Assembly: GCA_947503005.1 (NCBI GenBank)
Contig: CANNCA010000001.1
Span: 744,001 to 808,000, forward strand
Source: an uncultured Flavobacteriaceae bacterium
Lineage (GTDB): Bacteria; Bacteroidota; Bacteroidia; Flavobacteriales; Flavobacteriaceae
DNA length: 64,000 bases
Direction of reading: 5' to 3'
The notes under the pieces were generated by a model. That model ran no database searches and was not told the origin of the DNA. It worked only from the letters and a program-made list of their open reading frames with translations. Every line of letters begins with the position of its first letter. Position 1 is the stretch's first letter. The position numbers and the translations under genes are program-made. This document shows, one piece after another, positions 24,718 through 32,755 of the stretch.

Positions 24718-26490
24718 ATGCAGGATTTAAATTCCTTTTACCAAACTCAAATTAAAGAACATTCAATAGCCCTGTCAGATGTAAAAAAGCAACTGGCGGG
24801 TTCCAGTACGCTTCGTTTATTAGTGTTCACTGCCACCTTATTCATTGGTTATCTTTTCTTTGGAAATACCAAGTTGGTCTTGGGAATAGCTGTGCTAGGC
24901 ATTTCTATTTTCTTGTATTTGGTGAACCGTCATACGAATTTGCAGTACAAACGCAACAAATTGAACGCGTTGAAAACCATCAATGAAACGGAGCTTCAAG
25001 TATTGAAACGTGATTTTCATGGGTTGTCGGAAGGAAATGAATTTAAAAACCCATCTCACCATTTCAGTCAAGATATCGACCTTTTCGGCAGGGGTTCTTT
25101 TTATCAATATTGTAATCGTACCGCACTGAATCAGGGCAGTATAACTTTAGCCAACATTTTAACGGAAAATGCTATCGAAAACATTGCCCAAAAGCAGCAG
25201 GCGATTAAGGAACTTTCTCAAAAACCTCAATGGAGGCAAGAGTTTTTGTCAATTGCTTCCTTAACCAAAACCGAAACTTCGACTGATACCATTCAGCATT
25301 GGCTTGAAAACTATGTTCCATTTGTTCCAAAGCCGATGCAATATTTACCTCATATTTTTTCGACTGTGTCAGTGGTCGCTTTTATCCTTTATTTCTCGGG
25401 ATTTATTTCGGGTTTAGTACTGTTGTTCTTGTTGGTTTTAGGGTTTGCGATTTCAGGTGTTTTTGCCAAGAAGATCACAAAATTGGGCCATGCAAGCTCC
25501 AAAATGCAAAGCACGTTTGAACAGTACCACAAACTGCTTTTAATCATTGAGGAAACGGAGTTTGAAGCGGAATTACTAAAAAAGAAAAAAAATCAAATCA
25601 TTAAGGAAGGCAAAAAGACTTCCGCAATCCTAAAGGAGTTTTCAAAACTCCTAGGAAACCTGGATCAGAACTACAATGTATTCTATCTCTTTTTCGGCAA
25701 TGGTTATTTCTTAAGGGGATTGGCAACTAGTTACCAAATTGAACAATGGATCGCACGACATGGAAATTCTGCCAAAGAATGGTTTGAGGTGATTGCATTT
25801 TTTGATGCCTATATCAGTTTAGGTACTTTTGCATTCAATCACCCTGCATATACATATCCAAACCTAAGTGATTCCGATGTTGTGCTAAGATCAGAAGGTG
25901 CAGGGCATCCGCTTTTGAATCCTGAGAAAAGCGTATTGAATGATTTTGAAATTGGTTCAGAGCAGTTTTTTATAATTACAGGGGCGAATATGGCAGGCAA
26001 AAGTACCTTTCTGCGAACGGTTTCATTACAGATTATGATGGCCAATGTTGGGCTTCCGGTTTGTGCCCAAGAAGTATTGTACAACCCTATAAAATTAATT
26101 ACAAGTATGCGAACCACCGATTCGTTGACCGATGACGAATCGTATTTCTTTTCAGAACTGAAACGATTGAAATTCATAGTTGACGAAATTCAGAAAGACC
26201 GCTATTTTATTGTTTTGGATGAAATTTTGAAAGGTACCAATAGCACGGACAAGGCAAAGGGTTCCAGAAAGTTTGTAGAGAAGTTGGTCCGTTCAAAATC
26301 CACCGGAATCATCGCCACTCACGATTTGAGCCTCTGTGAAGTAGCCAAGGAACTTCCTGAAATCGAAAACCACTATTTTGATGCCGAGATTATAGATAAT
26401 GAGTTGCACTTCGATTATAAATTTAAAGAAGGTATTTGTCAGAATATGAATGCTTCCTTCCTTTTGAAGAAGATGCAGATAGTTGATTAA
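24718..26490 (+). CDS. MutS-like ATPase with N-terminal membrane segments
   Basis: The 590-residue protein ends in a complete MutS domain V ATPase: Walker A GANMAGKSTF near residue 422, then SMRTTDSLTDDESYFFSELKR, Walker B YFIVLDEILKGTNSTDK and the ATHD switch. The N-terminal part lacks the mismatch-binding domain. It has hydrophobic pairs near residues 30-70 (LLVFTATLFIGYLFFG ... VLGISIFLYLV) and near 210-250 (FSTVSVVAFILYFSGFISGL), so it is probably membrane-bound. Such MutS-related proteins are common in Bacteroidetes and unlikely to do mismatch repair; no function is assigned. It is convergent with the symporter gene 33 bases away. Confidence 0.85.
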   Translation: MQDLNSFYQTQIKEHSIALSDVKKQLAGSSTLRLLVFTATLFIGYLFFGNTKLVLGIAVLGISIFLYLVNRHTNLQYKRNKLNALKTINETELQVLKRDFHGLSEGNEFKNPSHHFSQDIDLFGRGSFYQYCNRTALNQGSITLANILTENAIENIAQKQQAIKELSQKPQWRQEFLSIASLTKTETSTDTIQHWLENYVPFVPKPMQYLPHIFSTVSVVAFILYFSGFISGLVLLFLLVLGFAISGVFAKKITKLGHASSKMQSTFEQYHKLLLIIEETEFEAELLKKKKNQIIKEGKKTSAILKEFSKLLGNLDQNYNVFYLFFGNGYFLRGLATSYQIEQWIARHGNSAKEWFEVIAFFDAYISLGTFAFNHPAYTYPNLSDSDVVLRSEGAGHPLLNPEKSVLNDFEIGSEQFFIITGANMAGKSTFLRTVSLQIMMANVGLPVCAQEVLYNPIKLITSMRTTDSLTDDESYFFSELKRLKFIVDEIQKDRYFIVLDEILKGTNSTDKAKGSRKFVEKLVRSKSTGIIATHDLSLCEVAKELPEIENHYFDAEIIDNELHFDYKFKEGICQNMNASFLLKKMQIVD

Positions 26491-26523
26491 AAATTCACGG
26501 GTATTGCTTAGAACTTTGTTTTT

Positions 26524-28008
26524 TTAAACTTTAAGCTTCCTTTGGTTTAGCAGCGCAAACAACAATGCCAGACCAATCAATGCCAATGTCGATGCCGCGC
26601 CAATGATAATAGGGTCAATTTTGCATTCTAGCCACGAATAACTATCGGGCAAATCCCTTAAAAAAGTTCCCCAAACAATTACGAGTATACTAAAGGCAAC
26701 AGCTACTATTCCTTGCGACTTTGTAATTTTTACGTTGTAGATCGCTAATAGAAATAGCCCCAAAATACCACCCCCGAAAATACCGGAAATCTGCCACCAA
26801 ACATCCAGGGCACTTTTGGCTTTTATCATAAGCAACGCAAAAACAACTCCTAGAACTCCCCAGATAACGGTTGAAATACGAAGAACCCGAAGACTGTTTT
26901 TTTCCGATGCATCTGGGTGGAAATACTTTTTATAGAAGTCGATGAACAGTACCGTGGCCGAACTGTTCAATGCAGAATCAACCGTACTCATTGATGCTGC
27001 CATGATAGCAGCGATCATCAAACCTTTCATTCCTACAGGGAGTTCGGTCGCAATGAAAAATGGAAAAACTTCATCCCCTTTAGTAATGGCATCGCTCAAT
27101 ATGTGACTTTCACCTCCGTAAAACGAAAAAAGTGCGGTTCCGATATAGAGAAATATAGCGGTCAAGGGCAAATAAATGAGCATGGCGATCCAAACCGATT
27201 TTTTGGCCTCACTTTCCGTAGCGACGGAAGTATATTTTTGGGTATAGTTCTGGTCGGCGATGAGGTTGCGAACGTTTTCGGTAATACCGTAGATAATCAT
27301 GACCCAAATGGTGCTGCTGCCGAATGAAAAATCGGAATCTCCCAAACCGAATTTTTGGTTTTCAAAGGCTTTTTGAATCAAGTAATCTGGTTGTGCGAAG
27401 ATTTCAGAAGTAAGTATATAGCCTACGAAAAAAATACCACCGATCATGATAATCGATTGCATCACATCGGTCCAAATGACCGCCTCCATCCCTCCCATTA
27501 AGGTATAGATTATTGTTACGACACCGACCAAAATAATAACAGTTTCGATATCCGTATTCACGAACGAGGTCAAGAGCAACGATGACAAGTAGAGAATGAC
27601 CGCAACCCTTCCCACCATGTACAGAAGAAATGAAAAAGCGGCATAAATGCGTCCCCAACTTCCTATTTTTTCCTCCAAATAACCATAGACAGATACAATT
27701 TTATTCTTTCGATAATGAGGAATCACGTATTTGGTAACAAACCAAGTAACCGGAATGGCCGTTAACGCAAAGATCAACGGATGCCAATTGTCATCGAAGG
27801 CCTTACCGGGCACGGCGATATAAGAAATACTGCTCGTGTAGGTACTCATTACGGCGATACCCGCAGCCCAGGCCGGAATACTCTTGCCCGCTATCATGAA
27901 TTGCTCTGAGGACTTACTTTTTTTAAAAAAGTAAAAACCCATACCCAACAGAATCAGGCCATAGACTATAATTACGGCCAGATCAACGGTTCCGAGCTCA
28001 TAGTTCAT
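26524..28008 (-). CDS. Sodium:solute symporter (SSS family)
   Basis: A 494-residue transporter with about 13 transmembrane helices. MAGKSIPAWAAGIAVMSTYTSSISYIAVPG is not needed in full: the stretch with SIPAWAAGIAVMSTYTS is the SSS sodium-site region in TM1-2, and LMGGMEAVIWTDVMQS is the family signature in the middle. It imports a solute with Na+ at the inner membrane. Its start overlaps the stop of the aldolase-family lyase gene upstream (ATGA), so the likely substrate is what that lyase acts on: a keto-acid sugar such as a sialic-acid-like compound is possible. Confidence 0.88.
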   Translation of the reverse strand: MNYELGTVDLAVIIVYGLILLGMGFYFFKKSKSSEQFMIAGKSIPAWAAGIAVMSTYTSSISYIAVPGKAFDDNWHPLIFALTAIPVTWFVTKYVIPHYRKNKIVSVYGYLEEKIGSWGRIYAAFSFLLYMVGRVAVILYLSSLLLTSFVNTDIETVIILVGVVTIIYTLMGGMEAVIWTDVMQSIIMIGGIFFVGYILTSEIFAQPDYLIQKAFENQKFGLGDSDFSFGSSTIWVMIIYGITENVRNLIADQNYTQKYTSVATESEAKKSVWIAMLIYLPLTAIFLYIGTALFSFYGGESHILSDAITKGDEVFPFFIATELPVGMKGLMIAAIMAASMSTVDSALNSSATVLFIDFYKKYFHPDASEKNSLRVLRISTVIWGVLGVVFALLMIKAKSALDVWWQISGIFGGGILGLFLLAIYNVKITKSQGIVAVAFSILVIVWGTFLRDLPDSYSWLECKIDPIIIGAASTLALIGLALLFALLNQRKLKV

Positions 28009-28928
28009 TGGATGGGGGCAAATTCGGTATTCGACAAGAAATTGTTCATGTACGTCTGGATCTTAGCTCGTTCCGTTTCATTGAAACGTTTGATAGGTGG
28101 CGCGGTGAAATCCTTACAAATACCTAGTACGGCTAGAGCACTTTTGATTCCCTTGATATATTTCGATATGTTTTCGCCCACGGAATATATGGTGTTGTCA
28201 ATTTGTAAGATGGTTTCACGAAGTAAGGCAATTTTCTCCAAATCACCGTCGACCGATGCTTCATACAGATCGACGAACAATCTGGGAAAGAAATTGGCAC
28301 CACCGGCAACGGCACCGTGGCCACCGTTCAGTATTGTCTCGTGGAGGAAGATTTCGGATCCGGTGATAATCGAAAATTCCGGGTCACTTCCAAAAACTTT
28401 GATAAGTTCATTCATGTACTGCATCTCTCCAGAGCTATCTTTGATTCCTATAGCTCCCAACTTTTTTGCGAGCGTTAAGGTCTCCATGGATAGATTCATT
28501 TTGGTGCAACTGGGCATATTGTACATCAAAAAAGGAAGAGGTAGGGCCGGTAAAAGTATTTCAAGATAATCTTGCAGCTCAGCTTGTGAAATCGGCAGAT
28601 AGTAGGGTGGAGCGACAACCAGGACATCCGCGCCGACTTTCTCAGAATGATGTGCCAGTTCCAACGATTCTTCCAATGAAGTATCCGTTATACAAACCAA
28701 AACAGGAACCTTTTTCTGAACTAGAGAACAGGTCTCTGTAACCAATTGTTTTCTAAAGGTATGCGATAGACTTGTGCCTTCGCCAGTTGTTCCCAATAAA
28801 AATAGACCATGAACTCCACCATCTAGGATATAATTGACCAATTTGGCAAGTCCTGTGAGGTCTAACGTTCGGTCTTCCATAAGCGGAGTGACCATGGGGG
28901 GTATAATTCCTTTTATTGGTAAGTCCAT
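28005..28928 (-). CDS. DHDPS/NAL-family aldolase (lyase)
   Basis: A 307-residue class I aldolase of the dihydrodipicolinate synthase/N-acetylneuraminate lyase family. LGTTGEGTSLS binds the pyruvate carboxylate, the Tyr in FLMYNMPS assists catalysis and the Schiff-base Lys is in GAIGIKDSSGEM near residue 163. It is not the biosynthetic DapA by context: it is coupled to an SSS symporter and divergent from an AraC regulator next to an Asp-box hydrolase. Members in such loci cleave sialic acids or 2-keto-3-deoxy sugar acids to pyruvate plus an aldehyde. No nanE or nanK homologue is visible, so sialic acid itself is not proven. Confidence 0.88.
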   Translation of the reverse strand: MDLPIKGIIPPMVTPLMEDRTLDLTGLAKLVNYILDGGVHGLFLLGTTGEGTSLSHTFRKQLVTETCSLVQKKVPVLVCITDTSLEESLELAHHSEKVGADVLVVAPPYYLPISQAELQDYLEILLPALPLPFLMYNMPSCTKMNLSMETLTLAKKLGAIGIKDSSGEMQYMNELIKVFGSDPEFSIITGSEIFLHETILNGGHGAVAGGANFFPRLFVDLYEASVDGDLEKIALLRETILQIDNTIYSVGENISKYIKGIKSALAVLGICKDFTAPPIKRFNETERAKIQTYMNNFLSNTEFAPIQ

Positions 28929-29011
28929 AGTATCAAATAACGTTTAAAAATGTATTCAAAGCCACCATTATATTGCGCTAAACACATGATATCTTGACTT
29001 TATTGGTAAGA

Positions 29012-29019
29012 TAAATTTG
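29012..29019 (+). promoter_or_regulatory. -7 promoter element TAAATTTG of the AraC gene
   Basis: An exact TAnnTTTG match 33 bases before the AraC start. A TTG lies at 28994-28996, 15 bases upstream, shorter than the usual 17-23 spacing. The 124-base divergent region must also carry the promoter of the lyase-symporter operon. Confidence 0.45.
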
Positions 29020-29052
29020 TATATTCAATGATTCTAGTTAAAATAGCTGCAA

Positions 29053-29901
29053 ATGGAATTTGTCTTTGAGAAAATACATGTACCCACCAAGCACTCCTTT
29101 ATCACTAGAAAATTGCCGCTGAAGTCGATTGATAATATCCATTCCCATAAAAATTTCGAACTCAATTATATTACTTCAGGAACAGGGCGAAGAATTGTCG
29201 GCGATAATATATCCGGATTCGAAAAAGGGGACCTTGTCTTGTTGGGCCCCGATTTACCACATTGTTGGGAATTGGCACCTAACGACGAAGAAAGAACATC
29301 TTTTTGTATCGTTACCCATTTTTCTGAGGATATCGTAACTTCTGATTTCTTCAAAATGCCGGAGCTTGAAAAAGTCGTTGACCTATTAAGTCAATCTGAA
29401 CGTGGACTACGGTTTAAAATCGACAATCGAGATAAAATTCAGGCCACCCTTGAAAGAATGACGCAATTGGCAGGTCTTGAATACTACATCGAAATGCTGA
29501 AAGTCTTTCATATGTTGTTACAGATTGAAAATCGCGAGCTCTTATCGAACCCTATTTACTCAGATGTGGTGTTCTCAAAGAATTTGAAGAAGATCAACAA
29601 AGTGTACGAGTACGTTTTTCAGAATATTCAAGAGGGAATTCGATTGGAAAAAGCCGCCGCTCTGCTCGATATGGCGCCAGGATCATTCTGCCGTTTTTTC
29701 AAAAAAAAGACCGATCTTACCTTCATGGAATATGTTAAGCGCGTACGTGTTGGAATGGCTGCCAAATTATTGGCCGAATCTGACAAGCGGATTACGCAAA
29801 TCTGTTTTGAAAGCGGGTATAACAACTTGGCCAATTTTAACTATTATTTTAAAAGTATCATGGGCCAAACCCCTTCTGAGTATCGCAAGAGCTTTGTGTA
29901 A
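29053..29901 (+). CDS. AraC-family transcriptional regulator
   Basis: A 282-residue regulator with an N-terminal cupin sensor (HSHKNFELNYITSGTGRRIVGD type block, near residues 30-55, and KGDLVLLGPDLPHCW) and a C-terminal pair of helix-turn-helix motifs (IRLEKAAALLDMAPGSFCRF near 197-216 and ITQICFESGYNNLANFNYYF near 247-266). The cupin probably binds a sugar or sugar acid. Placed between the divergent lyase-symporter operon and the downstream hydrolase gene (11 bases away), it most likely activates both when substrate is present. Confidence 0.9.
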   Translation: MEFVFEKIHVPTKHSFITRKLPLKSIDNIHSHKNFELNYITSGTGRRIVGDNISGFEKGDLVLLGPDLPHCWELAPNDEERTSFCIVTHFSEDIVTSDFFKMPELEKVVDLLSQSERGLRFKIDNRDKIQATLERMTQLAGLEYYIEMLKVFHMLLQIENRELLSNPIYSDVVFSKNLKKINKVYEYVFQNIQEGIRLEKAAALLDMAPGSFCRFFKKKTDLTFMEYVKRVRVGMAAKLLAESDKRITQICFESGYNNLANFNYYFKSIMGQTPSEYRKSFV

Positions 29902-29912
29902 AAATTAATGGT

Positions 29913-31022
29913 ATGAAGTGTATTAAATGGACCAAAATGACACGAACACTTTTTGCATTTATAATATTTTTGCTTTTTTGTAAGGGATTTGCACAAAAAA
30001 AGATCCTGCCTCCAGTTGTGCAATTGGATCATCCGGCGATTGTCACCCAGGAATTTATTTATGCCTTGGAGGATGCATTGACTCCCGAGTGTCATGCATC
30101 AACAGTTGAAATCAGTAACGAAGTGATGGTAGCCTCTTGGTTCGGTGGTACAAAGGAAAAAAACAAGGACGTGGGTATTTGGCTCTCGCGTAAATCAAAT
30201 GGCATATGGTCGACCCCGACTGAAGTTGTAAACGGGGTTCAAGCTGATGGCATGCGTTATGCTTGTTGGAATCCGGTGCTTTTTAAACCGAAAGATGGTC
30301 CTTTGTTTTTATACTACAAAGTAGGGCCAAGTCCGCAAGAATGGTGGGGAATGTACATGACCTCGGAAGATGATGGGGAAACTTGGTCAACACCGGTCAA
30401 ACTTCCCGAAGGTATTTTAGGACCAATAAAGAACCAACCCGTTCAGCTGGACGATGGCACTATTTTATCTCCCTCAAGTAATGAAACCAAATCGGGAATT
30501 TGGACGATACATTTGGAGCGGAGCGAAGATTCGGGCAAAACTTGGACAAAAACGGAGCAGTTGAACAACGCTGAAGATTTTGGAGCAATTCAACCTGTAA
30601 TATTGAATTACGGCAATGGGAAACTACAATTGTTGAGCAGAACGAAGAATAGCGTGGTTTCCCAAAATTGGTCGGAAGATTACGGAAAAACTTGGAGCAA
30701 AATGACGGCCACGGTACTTCCGAACCCGAATTCTGGAATTGATGGGGTCACCTTGAAGGATGGACGGCAGCTTTTGGTCTATAACCCAACAGAAAAAAAC
30801 TGGGGCGATCGAGTTCCTTTGAGTATCGCAATTTCCATAGACGGAAAAGATTGGAAACGTGTTTTGGATCTGGAACCTTTACGCGAGATCACCGATAAAG
30901 AAGGCGAAGAATATTCTTACCCTACCGTAATCCAAGATTCGAACGGTCTGATTCATTTGGTCTATACATGGAATCGTAAGACCGTGAAGTACGTTACTTT
31001 GGATCCCGATAAACTTCAATAA
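29913..31022 (+). CDS. Secreted Asp-box (sialidase-like) hydrolase
   Basis: The 369-residue product has a signal peptide ending FLLFCKGFAQ and a six-bladed propeller with at least three Asp boxes: SEDDGETWSTP (near 150), SEDSGKTWTK (near 205) and SEDYGKTWSK (near 252). The catalytic FRIP motif of true GH33 sialidases is not seen; instead there is HASTVEISNEVMVASWFGGT, typical of a large Bacteroidetes family annotated broadly as sialidase. It probably acts in the periplasm or at the surface to release a sugar that the symporter and lyase then use. The substrate is open: sialic acid, a rhamnosyl or uronosyl unit are all possible. Confidence 0.75.
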   Translation: MKCIKWTKMTRTLFAFIIFLLFCKGFAQKKILPPVVQLDHPAIVTQEFIYALEDALTPECHASTVEISNEVMVASWFGGTKEKNKDVGIWLSRKSNGIWSTPTEVVNGVQADGMRYACWNPVLFKPKDGPLFLYYKVGPSPQEWWGMYMTSEDDGETWSTPVKLPEGILGPIKNQPVQLDDGTILSPSSNETKSGIWTIHLERSEDSGKTWTKTEQLNNAEDFGAIQPVILNYGNGKLQLLSRTKNSVVSQNWSEDYGKTWSKMTATVLPNPNSGIDGVTLKDGRQLLVYNPTEKNWGDRVPLSIAISIDGKDWKRVLDLEPLREITDKEGEEYSYPTVIQDSNGLIHLVYTWNRKTVKYVTLDPDKLQ

Positions 31023-31118
31023 AAAGAGTTTAGACATAAGAAGTTAAGTTTTCTTCCAAAGAGAATTTTACAATCACCATACATTTTGAACTTGTTACTT
31101 GCACTTAATATTTAATTT

Positions 31119-32120
31119 ATGGATTCACTAACCCAAATAGTTTTAGGCGCGGCCGTCGGGGAGGCGGTTCTTGGAAAGAAAGTGGGTAACAAGGCCATGC
31201 TTTATGGCGCGATTGCCGGAACCATTCCCGATTTGGATGTCTTGGCGCGCTATTTAGTGGACACCGTAACAGCTACGGAGTGGCATCGTGGTTTTAGTCA
31301 TTCCATCTTTTTTTCAGTGTTGTTCGCACCTATTTTCGGCTGGCTGATTTGGAAACTGAATCCAAAGGCAGATGCCAATTGGAAAGATTGGTCGAAGCTC
31401 ATGTTCTGGGGATTGTTCACGCACCCGATCCTCGATACATTTACAACATGGGGCACGCAGTTGTTCTGGCCTTTCAAAACACGTTTGGCCTTTCAGAATA
31501 TTTTTGTCATTGATCCCTTGTATACCTTACCATTTTTGCTCTTTTTGATATTGACAATGTTTCAAAAACGGACTTCGGCCAAAAGGCGTAAATACAATCG
31601 GTTGGGCTTGATTGTTAGTGGTTTATATTTGTTGCTCACGTTGATTTTAAAAGGCTTCGCCTATAAACAGTTCACGAATAATCTAGAGATGCAAGGCATC
31701 AGTTATATAGAAATGGATATCTGTCCGGCCCCTTTCAGTACTATATTGTGGACGGCGAATATCAATATCGGAAACGCCTATTTAATTGGCAATTATTCGT
31801 TCTTTGATACCCAACCGGTTCAATTTATATTATATCCTCAAAACCATCAATTACTAGGCGAGTTGGAAACAAATGATAAAGTGATTCGTCTTATCAATAT
31901 TGCTGAAGGATGGTTTACTATTACAAAAGAGAATCAAAAACTTATTTTTAATGACCTTCGCTTCGGTTTACTCAGCTTAAAGGACGATGAAAAACGATTT
32001 GCCTTTACTTATGAATTGATAAATACTCCGAATGGTCTTGAGGTTCTGGAAACACCTAAAACCTCGGCCGATGCTGAAGGACTTTTAGGCAGTCTTTGGC
32101 AAAGAATTTTGGGAAATTAA
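31119..32120 (+). CDS. YdjM-type membrane-bound metal-dependent hydrolase
   Basis: A 333-residue membrane protein. It opens MDSLTQIVLGAAVGEAVLG. GTIPDLDVLARY with the Asp pair, then EWHRGFSHSIFFSV and FTHPILDTFTTWGTQL supply the conserved His/Asp metal ligands of the YdjM/YfhO (DUF457) family. Four to five helices precede a C-terminal soluble domain (about residues 210-320). E. coli YdjM is SOS-induced, but the reaction of the family is not known. It starts a same-strand group with the DUF998 and DUF5060 genes. Confidence 0.85.
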   Translation: MDSLTQIVLGAAVGEAVLGKKVGNKAMLYGAIAGTIPDLDVLARYLVDTVTATEWHRGFSHSIFFSVLFAPIFGWLIWKLNPKADANWKDWSKLMFWGLFTHPILDTFTTWGTQLFWPFKTRLAFQNIFVIDPLYTLPFLLFLILTMFQKRTSAKRRKYNRLGLIVSGLYLLLTLILKGFAYKQFTNNLEMQGISYIEMDICPAPFSTILWTANINIGNAYLIGNYSFFDTQPVQFILYPQNHQLLGELETNDKVIRLINIAEGWFTITKENQKLIFNDLRFGLLSLKDDEKRFAFTYELINTPNGLEVLETPKTSADAEGLLGSLWQRILGN

Positions 32121-32125
32121 AGAAT

Positions 32126-32755
32126 ATGATAAAACAAATGGTTTTTTTGTCAGGTGTTTTAGGGGCATCCTTATTTGCACTCGCAAGCATTTTGGGAGGT
32201 TTACAAATTGAAGGATACAGCACTGTTAGTCAGTATATCAGTGAGAGCTTTGCAACTGGGTTGCCGAATACAGGTTACCTGCGGCTTATGTATGTCATAG
32301 GCGGATTTTTACTTTTTATTTTCGGTGTAATGGCACCCACGGTTTTACCTAAGTCGAAAATATTGAAAATAGGATTTCTATTATTTGCTATATTTTATGG
32401 TTTAGGTACCATAACCGTTGCGTTGTTCCCTTGTGACTTTGGCTGTCCTTCAGATATTGAAAATCTTAGTCTTTCACAGTTCATTCATAATATTGTAGGA
32501 TTCTTTACTTATTTAATAACACCATTAGGTATGATTGCCACTGGTGTCGCTTCGCGAAAGTGGCACTATTTAAATGGGTTATCAAAGGTTTCACTAATTT
32601 GTGGTGTAATTGCTTTGACTTTCGTTTTCTTTTTGTTCACAGATTCGACAGGGCCGTACATTGGTTTGTTTCAAAGAATTATTGAATGTAATATTCTTTT
32701 TTGGGTAGTGTACACAGCATTTTTTAGTAGAGTTTCCAAATATCAGGTTAGATGA
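32126..32755 (+). CDS. DUF998 membrane protein
   Basis: A 209-residue protein with six hydrophobic helices. EGYSTVSQYISESFATGLPN near residue 25 is the DUF998 signature and the FPCDFGCPSD loop near 107 is typical. I prefer the ATG at 32126 (MIKQMVFLSGVLG), six bases after the upstream stop, over the overlapping start at 32096. The last four bases overlap the start of the DUF5060 gene. Function unknown. Confidence 0.82.
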   Translation: MIKQMVFLSGVLGASLFALASILGGLQIEGYSTVSQYISESFATGLPNTGYLRLMYVIGGFLLFIFGVMAPTVLPKSKILKIGFLLFAIFYGLGTITVALFPCDFGCPSDIENLSLSQFIHNIVGFFTYLITPLGMIATGVASRKWHYLNGLSKVSLICGVIALTFVFFLFTDSTGPYIGLFQRIIECNILFWVVYTAFFSRVSKYQVR

